In this document: in pieces, positions 31,741-44,059 of the stretch | Layout: each line of letters opens with the position of its first letter | Position numbering within the stretch: the stretch's first letter is position 1 | Origin: Symsagittifera roscoffensis | Taxonomy: Eukaryota; Xenacoelomorpha; Acoela; Convolutidae | NCBI RefSeq assembly: GCF_963678635.1 | Contig: NC_087071.1 | Coordinates: 36,666,438 to 36,730,437 of the forward strand | Length of the DNA stretch: 64,000 nt | Reading direction: 5' to 3' | Made by a program: the position numbers and the translations under genes | Notes under the pieces: generated by a model | What the model saw: only the letters and a program-made list of their open reading frames with translations | What the model was told of the DNA's origin: nothing | Database searches by the model: none

Positions 31741-32979
31741 TCTATTGGCTGCGTCATGTTGAATTGGAAAAAGTTATATAAGTCCGAATGTAAATTGTAT
31801 CAAGAATGAAGTGTATCATACATCAAATTAAGGCAAATTTCACTTGTTGTTTCAGGCGTATCCAGACGTAGAACAGTGATTAGAAACAAGACCGGTGGCC
31901 AGACATTCAAGGACATTTAACAAACTTTCATGAACTATATATACAAACTAAACTTGTCCCTATGACAGTTTTCGGAACAAATAATCTCTATTTTTTGGTT
32001 TATCTGAACGAGTGAACTAAGTTCCAGCGAGTAGATCTATTTTACAAAAGTATATATTTCCACCCGGATAAAAAGTAAAAATCCTGGAGAACCTCAATAA
32101 ACCGACATTCCGATATTGACGCGAACATTTGAAATTTTACCATCGCTCCACTATTTCAATTATTTTTCACCTTATCATTTTTTTGAACTTTCAATATATA
32201 TAGAAATTACAATAAAAAGTGGAACTTTTTATCAATTAATTTCTGAAAACTTTTGTAAACTTTTGTAAATTGTGAAAACTGGCTTGAAGCCGTGAGCCAT
32301 TGAGTGAAAAGTTTGGTAGATGTGAAATTGTCTATACAAACTGAGCAGTTTAGTTTCAATTTTGACAGAAATTAACTTCAAAAAACTTTTTTAGCACACA
32401 TAAAAGCAAATTCTTTTCCCAATATTTTTGGGCTAGTTGTTTGATTTGGTCAATTCTACAATTCAAATTAAATTAAAAAAGATTTCCGAGCTTATGAATA
32501 AGCTTTGAAAACAAAAGTAAGATTTAAAAGACAGCTCGTATCTTATTGCAAAGACTTGGAAAAAATTTTTGCCCAAAGAATAGTCTCCACTAAATTTAAG
32601 TAGAAATTACTCTCAAGTTCAACAAGTTTTTGATTAACTGCGTTCATTAAATAAAACTGCCAAATGTTTTTTTTTAGATTTGACAGATGCTGTCTGGATT
32701 CGGAATTACTGTGAAAACGGCCTACAGAGATTTCTACAGAACCTGATACGCGAAACATTCCTTTTGGTCAAAACTCGTCTTCATTGAGACCCAGGGGTAA
32801 ATTTGAGGAGATGAACAATTAGGGGTAACGTTTTAAGTTGATGAGTAGGAAATTTTTTTTAGAATGATTCAAAAGTACAATAATAATTAATTTAGGTTTC
32901 CGTAGCTAATGTTTCTGAGGATATTAAGATTGTATTTTAACATCATATTTCGGACTGAGTTATTTTGCTGAAAAAAACT
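31741..32979. other. No gene seen
   Basis: AT-rich intergenic DNA with short TATATA stretches and no supported ORF. Confidence 0.5.
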
Positions 32980-34915
32980 GCTCGTATATAACCAAGCAGT
33001 TTTTTTGCGCCTTTAATTGATTGTTTCTATTTCTTTCTGTTTTTATTCATTTTCTGAGCAAGACTCTTGGTTCTCTAGCATTATGATATCTGCTAATTAT
33101 TATTATTTCTAACGACCTATTTTCATACAGAAACGTGGAGTATAAAATTTTTATAGTCAAATAATTACATTGTTATAAATACCGGAGTTTTCGATATTGA
33201 AAATATCGGTTTCATTCTCAATAATCTACTAACATGGTTAAATGGTAAAAACTCGATTGGATTCTGAAAACATTTTTTCGAATCACTGGCGTCTTTTGTT
33301 TTTTTTGTCAAATCAAGAATGTTGTTTCTGTCTAACTTGGTCTGCTAGTTGACTGTAACTACAAAGCCTAAATAAAAAATTTTTTATATCGCTTATAACT
33401 TTTTTTCTAATTCTAATCATCTGAGTTGATCTCTCTCATCTAAACGAAAGCACTAAAAAAATTAATCTCGATCTTTCAAGTTCATTTAAATCACTTTTTG
33501 ACAAAAACCAATTACTAATAATTGAAAAATAATTCAAATCACAAAATGGGAAATGAGGGTTGTCTGGTAAAACTTTTGTGGTGCAATAGACACTTTTTTG
33601 ACTGCCGCGTATAACACGGTCTATCAAAAGCAGAATTTAAAGCAAAATTTCAATATACCCTCGTTTTGGTTCTTGCAGCAGTATATCTACCGTACAGGGA
33701 AGAGCAGTCTTCATTTATTGTACCAATACCAGATCGAAATAGATTTTATGTGGCATGGCTGTTTTTTATGTCTATAACTGTTTGTATCTATTTTTATTCA
33801 TCTTTTTCAAGCAATTCTATAGTTTCTCTAGTCTAGCATTATAAGGTCTGCATATTAGTTGAAATTGTATGACTTTTTTTAACCAGAATTTTGTCGTAGG
33901 AAAACCAAATCTCTAGCACTATGATGTCTGTTAAATTTTTCCATTCATTATGAATTGTTTTTCCTCAAAATCCTTGAACTTTCTGAAGTTGAAATTAGTC
34001 GGTTAATTTCTGAAAAATCTCTTTTAATGTTTAATTGGGTAATAAAATTGGTTAACTAACTAGGGAAAAATCTCAACTTATTGCGTGCTATTAAATTACT
34101 CCATTGATTTAAAATAATTTGTTATTCCGATGTTGAATAATTTTTCCCTCAGACTAGTTTCGACATAGGCAATATTGAACGAGTTTCATTATACCACTTG
34201 AAAAAAAAACATTGTTGTTCTAAAGTGAAATCTCAGAAAATAATTATTAAAAAGATTTTAAAATCTAAAAATAAACAGTTATGGCATCAGTAGATAACCA
34301 TTCTCAGGCTAGTAATTTTTAAAACTTTCCCTCACATTTCAGCCACAGTTATTTTGCTGAACGAAACTGCTTTTTTTGTGGCAAGGCCAATTTTTGCATC
34401 TATAACTGTTTATTTCTATTTTTATTCAATTTTTTTAAGCAAGACTATTGTATCTCTAGTGTTATGAGGCCTGTATATTTATTATTTCAAATTTTAATGA
34501 TTTATTTTCAACCAGAATTTTTCCGTAGGAAAATAAATGTGCAGCCAAATATTCTTTTTGTTTAAAAAATGGATCATTAGATGTTGAAAAGAGTCGGTTA
34601 GATTCTCAAAAACCTATTTTTGTGGTTGAATGGGTAAAAAAATTGATTAATTAAGGGCGCAATATTTTGCCGATACAGGCCAAAAAAAAACAAATGGCCG
34701 ATAACCCATAAAAATAAATGGCAATTAAAGAAAAAAGCGCAAATTATTACGTGCTAATGAATTACTTCATATTGATTTAAATCAATTTGTGAATCCGACT
34801 TTGATTTTTTCCCGAGACTAGTTTCGGCATAGGCATTTTCGAAGAAAAATTAATTTATGAATCTGAAAAATGCATTGTTGTTCTAAAGTGTAATCTCTAA
34901 AAGACTCAATTGTCA
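32980..34915 (+). repeat. Three diverged tandem copies, about 0.65-0.75 kb period
   Basis: Parallel blocks (TAACTGTTT.TTTCTATTTTTATTCA, AAGCAA.ACTCTTG, CTCTAG.(A/G)TTATGA, AACCAGAATTTT.CCGTAGGAAAA) occur near 33015, 33775 and 34405. The GACTAGTTTCG.CATAGGCA and CATTGTTGTTCTAAAGTG blocks occur near 34155/34215 and 34815/34880. No coding content is supported. Confidence 0.65.
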
Positions 34916-35162
34916 ATGTTTTACATTTTGTGATGTCGGTTCAGAAAGATTTTGATTAAAAAAACAGTCAAAACCTACTTACTGCTTTTTTGCCCTAACT
35001 TGAGCAGCAAATCAAGTCCATCATTTATCAAAACATTCGAGGAAGCTTCATATATTTGCCGATTAGGGCTCTGTTTCTTTTTACACCAAAATAAAACACC
35101 TAAAAAAGCATTTGACAAGAAGGAAAAACGCTGTTGAACAACAGAAAAAAAGTAGACCGATT
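34916..35162. other. Possible 5' flank of the helicase scrap
   Basis: A 61-codon ORF (34952-35137) with an S-S-K-S-S patch and Lys-rich end sits where the linker before the helicase part would be in copy B. The similarity is too weak to call. Confidence 0.25.
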
Positions 35163-35258
35163 CCTAAAATGACTTTTTGGACAGAAGAGCAGCTGAAAAA
35201 ATCTAATCTGATTTCATTTCTGCAGAAACAAGGAAATAGTTTTTTGAGAATGTTGTGA
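35163..35258 (+). pseudogene. Scrap of a third NERD-helicase copy (C)
   Basis: About 29 codons read M-T-F-W-T-E-E-Q-L-K-K-S-N-L-I-S-F-L-Q then F-L-R-M-L before a stop. They match the segment just before Walker A in A (I-L-W-T-E-E-Q-L-K-V-I) and B (I-L-W-T-E-E-Q-V-K-I-I, then G-F-L-R-L-V). The Walker A itself is missing. It lies 0.8 kb upstream of copy B on the same strand and looks like the remains of a tandem gene duplication. Confidence 0.6.
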
Positions 35259-36074
35259 GCGGAATTAAGACTTCAAGAAAAACAATGCATTTAATTTTCA
35301 CGCTTTAAAAAGTAGCCATCTAGTAAGTTTGATCAAAATTAGCGGAAGTTTAATCAATGTGAGCCTTTAATGCGGCTCAAAAAGTTTAAAGAAGGATTCA
35401 CTTCAGAAAACTTGGGAAGAAGTTTTTTTCTTTTGTTCAGATATTTACATCACTACCTTGCAAAAATTTTCTAGAAACAGGAACAATTGCTTACAATGCT
35501 GTTAATTTGGCAAAAAAATCTTAATATGGAAAATAATTAAATTTTTGATAGCAAATTGATTTCTTCCTTTTGCAGCAAATTGTAGAATCAAGTCAAAACA
35601 CTGCTATAATGGTATAACTATTTTGGGCCATAGCTGGAATAATATCATACAAAAAAAACAATTTGTATTTGAGAAGTTATATAAAAAGCTTTGCTTTCAA
35701 GATATGTTATTTTGTATACATTGCGAGTTGCTCTAAGCATTATCTCTATATGTACGAGCTTAAAACGAAAGTAAGAACAGAAAGAGTAGAAGTTGAAAGA
35801 AGCTCTTATAAAAGAATGGTTAATTTTGAATGACCACCATACATGGTTTTTAAATTTGACTAAACCACTGTATGAGTATTTTTAAACATTGTTCACATGA
35901 AAAAGTTATAAATAAAATGATTAAAAATTCTCTTTGCCTAAACATGTGATTTGGATCTCAACAACGAACAAAAATTGCAGCGTTTGATCAAATAAAGCAC
36001 GTTCTTTAGTTTTTGTATTGCGTTCTTTGCATAGCTTTTTTTACAGTAAACTTACAGTTACACAACTATTTACC
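35259..36074. other. Upstream region of gene B
   Basis: No gene seen. Just before the ATG two acceptor-like sites (TTTTTTTACAG, ACTTACAG; about 36041-36058) could end a 5' untranslated intron. Confidence 0.35.
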
Positions 36075-37337
36075 ATGGCAGCCAGTTCAAGTACCCAATG
36101 TACAGGAGATGTTGAGCCAGTTTCCCGCAGCATACTTGACCCGATTGAGATTCAAATGCAGGAGGGCAGATCATTAATCTCAGTGACAATGCACGCATGC
36201 TAGATGTGCTCCACTGGCAGTGTCCCAAATGGGAACAAAAGGGAAAAGTTTCTTCAATTCCGATTGCCAGAATTCCGCGAGTGTTTTTGCAGAACACTCA
36301 AATGTCAAAAGAATTGCAATGCCAGCTAAAGTTCTTACAGAAAGGAGAAACGGGTGAAGTCAAAATCTACAATTTGTTAACACATTCTCAAGATAACAAA
36401 CAAGAAGGTATGATTTTGCTTCCGAATTTGAATGGAAATGAAATCTTCAAGAAGTTTGAATTAAAAGTAGCTGATGTTGAAATTGACATGATTATAGCTC
36501 ATTCCACCAAAGGTTTTTTCGTTTTTAACACAAAAAATCAAGGTGGAAAAGGACTTACACCCCAGAGCATACAAAAAGATATAGACCGACATTGTAATTT
36601 TGTACGATGGTTAGTAGAGTATGCTCAAATGGCCTCATTGTGCTCTGTTCCAATATACCCTGTACTTTGCTTGCTGCATGACGACCAAAAAGGAAAGTTT
36701 GAATCGCTATCCTATTCTGGTGTAAGCAGAAGTCGTATCTTAGTTTTTGGCAAAAATGAGTTAACGCCACAAACTTTTGCTGAAAAATGGAGCAGAAAAC
36801 TAGCCGACTTACCAGATATAGAAAAAAAAGAGCCCTTTCATGTCAGTGTTGCACGATTAGTTGCTCTCAGTTTAATTGAAGGTTCTGGAGCTTTAATTCA
36901 CAAAAAAATTCATTCCAATTTCCTTCAATCTTCAAAAAGTAATCGAAATCAATTCCGCGAATTGGAGCAACAACAACCAGAATTAGGAAAATTTCTGGAA
37001 AATAACATGCAAAGTAAATTTGGTAACAAAACAAAATACATCCTATGGACAGAAGAGCAAGTGAAAATAATTTCTACTGTGATTTCACATCTGCAGAATC
37101 CAGAAAAGAAAGGATTCCTGAGGCTTGTCGTGACTGGATGTAAGGGCTCAGGAAAAACAAAGCTGTTAGTTTTTCTAGCAAAAGTTGCCCAGGAACTTCT
37201 AAACACAAAAGAGTCATATAAGAAATCTAGCAGCAAAGTTTTAGTTTGTAATGGTCACTTTCCTATTCCATCTTTATTCACTGGGTTTTTGAACAAACAA
37301 TTCAAATCGACTGGCATTACTGTTTTCCAACAGAAAG
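36075..37337 (+). pseudogene. Gene B exon 1 (NERD and Walker A)
   Basis: ATG 36075 gives MAASSS as in copy A. The first 35 codons are out of frame with the 36197-37337 part by one base (between about 36160 and 36195). After that the exon is open for 380 codons. It ends AGAAAG/GTGAGC (37337/37338) in phase 1, the same codon position as the donor of copy A. Confidence 0.75.
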
Positions 37338-38289
37338 GTGAGCTAACTAAGAAACTGAGCAACAATTTTTTTACAAAGTAATAAAAAAATTAAATTCTTG
37401 TCAAGAATTATTTATCTGTAAGCTTCTCGGAGTATCGTAGTTTTTTAATGTGCGAATTTAAACAATTTTTAAATGTTGGAGGACTATAAGATGATATTTG
37501 CTTCATTTTATGAAACAAAAAACTTTAAGCTTCATTCGTATGCAAATTTGAGTCCCACAAAACCTAGTTGTAAAATATTAGTCTGCAATGTTCATTTCAC
37601 TATTCTATCAATTTTCACTGAGATTCTGAACGAACAATTCAAATCAACTGGCGTTACTTTTTTCCACCAGAAAGGTAAGATAGATAATAAAATTCTACAA
37701 CGTTTTTTTTTTAAATCAACTCTGAATGGGCATAATTTATCTAAAAAATTCTCTCATGAGCGTAGTTTTTTAAAATGAAAAATTAAAAAGTCTTGGAGGA
37801 CTATGTGATGGTATTTGCTTCTTTTTTTTATAAAGTAAAAAAAAATTTTTTCCTCTTTAACGCTTGACTGATTAATCAAATTCTATTTTGTTGCTAATTA
37901 TGTACAATTTTTTTTTCAACGTAGATTGATAGCAAATATTTTAGTAGTATTTCCCAATAAAATTGAAAATCTAGTGATTGATAAAAATTAAATGGCGTAA
38001 ATAGTGTGAACTTTTGATAAACCGATGCATATCAGACCATATTTTGTTTATGGGTTTTTGCTTTTCTAACATAACTCATGCCGTGAAGATCAATGAAACT
38101 GCGCAGTACTTTAAAAGAGGCTTGGGTAGTTTCTGATTGCTCAGACAATAGTTGTATTTTTCAAAAGTTCAATTTCTCGCGGCTTGCAGAGAAACAGATT
38201 GCTGTAGTTAACAATCTGTTGTTGTTTTTTGGTTCCTTGTTTTTTTTTGTTTCCATTGCTTGGAAACTTTGTTTCTGTTTGTTTTTCAG
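37338..38289 (+). other. Gene B intron 1, holding a duplicate of the exon 1 end
   Basis: GT at 37338, pyrimidine tract and AG at 38288-38289. Joining the phase-1 exon to AAATTGAAG restores an open frame (E-I-E-A-D-V). Inside, 37500-37720 repeats the last 45 codons of exon 1 with its donor (AGAAAG/GTAAGA at 37674/37675), and the flanking non-coding sequence (GTAGTTTTTTAA, TTGGAGGACTAT.(A/T)GATG) is repeated too, so the duplicated unit is about 320 bases. Confidence 0.6.
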
Positions 38290-40989
38290 AAATTGAAGCC
38301 GATGTAGACTGGAAGAATGCTAATCAGTCTGTTGATCTATTCCGCAAAAACTTTGCTGATTGTCTACGGAGGAAGGCGCTGATGATGTGCGATGAATTTG
38401 GCCCTAAAGAAGAAGTTTCCCAGTACAGCTACACTGCGCATAAAGATTTTTTTTAGATACTTCCCTCCTGATTTTAATAAAAACTTTGAAAAAGTGTTTA
38501 AAAGCTTTTCTCGGAAAAACGAAAGCATTCGGGAAGAAATTTAATTCCACTTAATTTACAAAAAAGATGTAATTAATAGTTTAAAAAAAGATTTTTTTTC
38601 GGATAGTGTATTTTTGAACACTCGAATCTTGATTGATCTTTGCAGTTTTTATTTTTTTTTTGTATTTAATGAATCTAAATTAATTTCTATCGCGTGTAAC
38701 TCTACTTTTTAGAAATCTGTTTTCTATAATGCTGGATAGTTTGAAAAGTGATCAGCACTGCATATTATTCGCTTCTCAACCGAATGTTCCGGTGGATCAA
38801 CTTTATACTAAGTTTCAAACCATGCATCTCACAACTTCTCTGAGGTCTACTGTTGAGAAGTTTGCTAATAACTGGATTCAGTTCTATCCATATGTAACCG
38901 AGAGAGAAGCAGAAATCAAACATGGGCACAACTTTTACGGAGAAAAAACTGACATTAGTTTTGTGTCTCGAGAAAACCTCTCTTACTCTGAGTTTCTTTT
39001 TTCTTTTGTTCAGAAGAGTGCAGATACCATAATCGAGTATGCGAAACAGCTTAGCGACTTATCTTTTTTACCAGTTCGGAAACCCTCGAACAAGTTCGGA
39101 AAAGTGTTCAACAGAAGTATGATGAATCCTCGCGAGAAATGGTCGACAAAACTTTACCCCAGCCTCAATTTTATAAGTTTATTGAGACTGAAGGCATTGA
39201 ATTCGCTATCACGGTTGTTCTGATGCGTGGCTTCAATTATTATGACGAATGGTCCGGAATAAAGGAATGGTTTCTCACTGCCATGACTAGGGCCACCACC
39301 AAGCTAGTCATAGTTCACAACAACGAACATGTCGATGAGTCAACTGGATTAACCAATTTCCTTGAAAGAGAAAGAGATGCGGGTAAACTGGGTTACCTGG
39401 TCCACCAAGTAGAAAGAAATGGCTGCAAATCAGTTATAGTAGGATCCAATTACAACTATCCAATTTTTAGAGCTGATATCCACCTGCAACCTACTCAAAC
39501 AGTTTTACCAAATATAGAAAACAAAGTGGATCTGGTCAAGCAGGGGCGTACCTTTTCTTCAGATCGATGATCTGTATAAAGAGGACGATATCAAAGAACT
39601 TTTGAGATTTGGAGTGACTGTAGTGATCATTGTTGGTGGGAGGAACCTAAGAAACATGTTCAATTACGGTTTCTATGAAGCCGTGGAAAACATAATGAAA
39701 TCAACGGCTTTTTTATGTTTCTTTCAAGTATATAATATTGCTGGTGGATGCTTCTATTTTGACGCAGACTCTAAGTGTCATTTGCACGCTTTTCTCCAAC
39801 ATCAAGCGTTAACTAATCCAATGAAATCTCTGAACCAATTAAAACAAGAACAAAAAATCATGAGCAAAGAAACACCTGATTTGGAGGACGCGTCTTGCAG
39901 TTTGCAATCATGGAAAGCAAAAGACAATCAGCTTTATGTTTTGGAAGTCCAAAATAAAGCTCTTGAAATGTACACATACGGCCAAGTTATGCTGACGCGC
40001 GGAATTGATAAAAGCATAGCAGCAAGCGATTTTGGTTCATTTATATTTTTGTCGAAAGAGCTGGCAAAAATTTTCACAAACAAAAGCAAAATGTGGTCAA
40101 AAATTGCGAAAAAAAACTGTCAAGAAAATGAAGTTATTCAGGTGTCTAAAGTTTTCAATAGAATATTTTCTTTAGAATATTGCATTGCTAACGCTGCCTT
40201 TAATGCATTCCGGGGAATTCTACTCAACCTGTTATGGGACCGAAGTAATGAGCGTCTACTATTAGAAGTGAAACAACTGTTAAAAGTAAAATACTCGAAC
40301 ACAAATCTGAATCTGGGTGAACAATACGTGAACCTGAAAAAACGTATTGAAGAAGAAGAGGAACAAAAAACTGTGTTTCGGCTTAGGGAAGCAGAGTTTG
40401 GACCAGCGATCGATGATCATTTGGTGAATTGTGTCTCTATGATTGAAAAGCATCGACGCGAGTATAACTCATCTGATCCCAAAAATGTGATTAAATTGAT
40501 ACGCCAAAGGAGAAAATTATCGAAAAATATTTCAAACGAATTACAATTATATTTCAATTTAATTTTGTTTGGTGATCAGAAGGGCATAGAAAAACTTGCT
40601 GAAATTATTCTGAACACGAATGGCTTGATTCACATTGCTTTAGAAGTCCTTGAGTGGAATCCATATGACGCCACGGTATGTGCAAAAACATCCGAGTTTC
40701 TTGAATTTGTAATGAAACTGATGCTTGATTTTCGATTACTATTTCTCCAAATTCCACTACTTCTTGATGAACATTTAATTCCCGGTGATGTCTGGAACCA
40801 AATGGTCGGTTTGCCTTTCGCTGTGTGGTTAATGGCCTCCGGTAATTTTGATTTAAATGAACATTGGGAACTCATCAGGGAAATTCTGGGTGACTATAAG
40901 TTTTGTGCTTTGGACCCCAATCGTAGTGATTGCTGAATTATTATCAGCTAAGTTACTTCCTAAAAAAGTGCAGTTTTTCTAAAGAAAAT

Positions 40990-40995
40990 AATAAA
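40990..40995 (+). terminator. Poly(A) signal after gene B
   Basis: AATAAA 54 bases after the stop at 40934-40936. Position and motif fit a cleavage/polyadenylation signal, but AT-rich DNA has many such hexamers. Confidence 0.35.
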
Positions 40996-41527
40996 ATTTC
41001 AGTTTTGGATGATGGTAGCGGGAACTGTTTGTCTAAAATTTCATGCAGATAAATAACGGACAAAATATATAGCTGATTTCTAACAATACTATTTTTGTTT
41101 TTCTTGTCTTTTGAAGTATTTATATGGTAAAAAAAATCAAAAATTGAAACAAAAAATTGCAATTATGTAACATCATCGGTTCCATTAAGCTATTAATAAA
41201 CTAAGAAGCTGCTGAAAGCGGTTTAAATTGATTTTTCACCTCTACCCGGGTTGATTTCCGTACACTAAAACGCTATTCAAACAATTCCATGCAATTTTTT
41301 TCTATGAACAAACGCTCGTCATACAATTCTAACTCATCGGAAATGAATGGTAGCATTTTTTCATCACAGTGGAATCGTTTGATTTTATGCATCAAGTGTA
41401 TGACTACCATTCTTCCACAAAGAAAATGTATTGAAAATTGTAATTTTTTATCTCGATAAATGCATTGTAAAATCCAGAATTATAGTTTTTTTTATAGATT
41501 TCGTTATAGTTTTATGTTATAGCTTAC
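40996..41527. other. No gene seen
   Basis: AT-rich DNA downstream of gene B with nothing recognisable. Confidence 0.5.
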
Positions 41528-42094
41528 GTGTTTTTATGTGATCTTTCATTATTTGATTTACATGATGAGTGTTTTTGTGCAGATTATCTAAGAGGTTATC
41601 GCCATTGTTCTCATTTGAAAAAAGTTTGGATATTGTGTTCCAGCTCAAAAGCAAAATTTCACATCAAATTTCAAATAAATATTCATCTATTTAGTCATTT
41701 AGCTCGAATTTATGACAAAACTTTTTTCATAAGTCACTGTGCTAATAAAAAAATTTGTATGCAATTTTTTTCAATTTTCAATATGTTTGTGTCATATTAT
41801 GAGAACTGTATTACAAGCATTTTTTGGCAACTCGGGTATGCTTTGGCAATTTGGTTTTTTGGAAATTCCATACAATTCACGAAAAAGCAAGTAAAAGCGA
41901 GTATTATAAACGTTATGGCATTGAAAGTCACAATGGCGTTGATTGTTCAAGTGTCTTTATGCCTCAAATGTCCCAAAAATGCCTTTAAAATGGCCAAAAG
42001 TTATTTCTTATCAAAATTTTATTACACAAATTGTTTATTTTTGTTACTAGGCTTTAATTTATCAGTCAGTACAGCAAAACTGTCATCGATATGA
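41528..42094 (+). CDS. 188-codon ORF, unknown
   Basis: The ORF is long for DNA this AT-rich, rich in Phe, Cys, Lys and Ile, with hydrophobic stretches around residues 98-112 (F-W-Q-L-G-Y-A-L-A-I-W-F-F) and near the end (C-L-F-L-L-L-G-F). No family recognised. Part of it (about 41925-41990) resembles DNA at 42430-42480 in a different reading context, which suggests repeat DNA rather than a gene. No splice or promoter context supports expression. Confidence 0.2.
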   Translation: MFLCDLSLFDLHDECFCADYLRGYRHCSHLKKVWILCSSSKAKFHIKFQINIHLFSHLARIYDKTFFISHCANKKICMQFFSIFNMFVSYYENCITSIFWQLGYALAIWFFGNSIQFTKKQVKASIINVMALKVTMALIVQVSLCLKCPKNAFKMAKSYFLSKFYYTNCLFLLLGFNLSVSTAKLSSI

Positions 42095-42369
42095 CATAAA
42101 TTAGACATCAGTTGAAGGCAAAGTAAAACTATGAGCTAGATACTTAAAAGTACCTGGAATAACAACTGTTTCATAAAAATAAAAACACTCTCCCAAAAAA
42201 CTAATATATCTGTAAAATTTGTAAGTTTTTTCAATCGCCAGGCTGGGGCTAGCCGCGAAAAGTTCCCAAAATGAATCTGCTTAAATAATGCTTATTTATG
42301 TGACAAAAACAGTTGACGTCCTTTTAATTTTGATATTCAGAGGCGGAATGCTGAGTTCTTAATATAAAT

Positions 42370-43350
42370 ACAAAACACGTTACTTGATAAAACATTTAAG
42401 AAAGTTAGGAAACAGGTATAAGAATCAGTATGGCATTAAAGTCACAATGGTTTGATTGTTCAAATGTCCTTATGATGTTTCCTGGTAAAGTTTGTTTAAA
42501 AAAGCAAATAAGAGGGAAACTAATTCTTAGAAGCCATGTTTTCACGCTGAGCAAAAATATAATACACAGTTCGAGGGAGAAAAGCCAAGCTAATGTATTG
42601 CAAATAACCAAAAAGAGCGTTTTGAAAAATCTAATAGAAAAAATTAGAGTTTTCACTCAAAAATTAGAACCTACCTCGAGCACAATAGTTCTTCATCCAT
42701 AATGTTCTACAATGATATTATCAGACCAAAAACACATACTGAGCATATTTTTGGCACTAATTTTAGCTTTGAACAGCAAATTAAATTAACTTTTGAGTTG
42801 TTTTGGTCGTTGAAAGCAAATTCGCATGGAACTTTTCTTTCGTTAAAAATCAAATATTGGGCTATTTTGTTATTTGCTTGAAAAATTATTTTCTAGACTA
42901 ATTTCAAAAAGAAGAGATTATCGGTTGAAAAATCAATCAAAATACTCCAATGAAATTTCCAATACAATCGATAAAAAGATTCGATTGATTGCACAAAAAA
43001 TCTCCACCTGCACGAGCTAATGCACGATTGAATGAAAAAAAATGTTCGTCACAAATTTCAAATTTTCAATCGCGTCAACGTGAATCAATAAAGAATTGCA
43101 TTTTCATAGATTTTCATCCAAAAATCATCAAACTTCTGATCTCAACAAAGCTCAGAGAGATCAAGTGCAACTTCATAATTCTTAACGCAGTAAGATCAAA
43201 CGTTAGAATTCAACAAAATCAATTATTATTCCATTTTTATGATAGTTTTTTGCTGTTTTGCAAGATAGTTCATATTCTTTTTTCTTTGGCAAAAAATAAT
43301 ATACTTAATTGCAGTTTTATGGCGTTTTTATGTTCAAGAAAACATAGATT
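42370..43350 (+). repeat. Duplicated block, copy 1
   Basis: GTTTTCACGCTG.GCAAAAAT, GAGAAAAGCCAAGCTAA, GGTTCTTCATCCAT, CAAAAAATCTCCACCTGCACGAG and TTCAAATTTTCAATCGC recur in order at 44060-44800. ORFs at 42430 and 42989 fall inside and are not supported. Confidence 0.75.
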
Positions 43351-44059
43351 TCATTGAAATTTTCATGAGATGAAAAATGATTTTGGTGGATTTATCATGC
43401 AATCTAATCGTCGTGAAAATAATCCATTTTTTTAAATGAAGATGTTGCTTGAGAAAATTAGTTACACATTATCGATTCTGATTTCAACACTTTTGTTCAC
43501 TTTTTCTAAATATAATTGATTATTATCCGAGAAATTTCGTTGCGTGAAGGTAGTTTCCATCTTCTGGAGTTTGATCATACTTTCTCTGCTGGGTTTTTGG
43601 ACCATATTTCCCTTGGGATTACAAAACATCCAATAAAAGATAGCGGTTGAATCAATTACAGAAGAAAAGAGTTATAATTCATGACGGTAAATAGACTCAA
43701 AAGGTTGTTATTGCAATTTTGTCATTCGATAGTTGTAAAAAATTGTTAATATTTCAATTTCAAAGTTGTTTTCGCGATTTTGTTAAGCAGTGAATTTAAA
43801 AAAAAATTCTGAAATTGAAACCAAAGCAAAAAGGGTAACCGGTTGCTGCTCATAGCCCAGATTGTTCTGATTACACTTATTGAGGAGCAAAAGATAAAAA
43901 ATTGGTAGAAAATGGTGAAAATTGTGTGTTCTTATTTTTTAAAATCCATTTTTGGTTAATGTGTTTTAAATAACAGCAAAATAAAAAAAATAAAGTACAA
44001 GTGAAAATTAGTCCAAAATCAAGTCTATACTTAAAAGTTTTGCGGTTGAGCCGAACAGC
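43351..44059. other. No gene seen
   Basis: AT-rich spacer between the two duplicated blocks. Confidence 0.5.

Larger units (their letters stand above)
36075..40936 (+). pseudogene. NERD-helicase fusion gene B, whole but with frame breaks
   Basis: Three or more exons: 36075-37337, 38290 to about 38640, and 38713-40936. Exon 1 has NERD (G-E-T-G-E; V-E-I-D-M-I-I; F-V-F-N-T-K-N-Q) and Walker A (37136-37159). Exon 2 has a Walker B-like C-D-E-F-G (38388-38402). Exon 3 has a motif III-like I-L-F-A-S-Q-P, motif V-like T-E-G-I-E-F (about 39187) and motif VI-like T-A-M-T-R-A (39277-39294), then a long helical tail of about 440 codons with an acidic E-E-E-E-Q patch. Breaks: frameshifts near 36180, at a T run near 38450, near 39070 and near 39545, plus TAA at 38542-38544. 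Each intact stretch is long, so this is a young pseudogene or a real gene with base-call errors at homopolymers. Confidence 0.7.
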
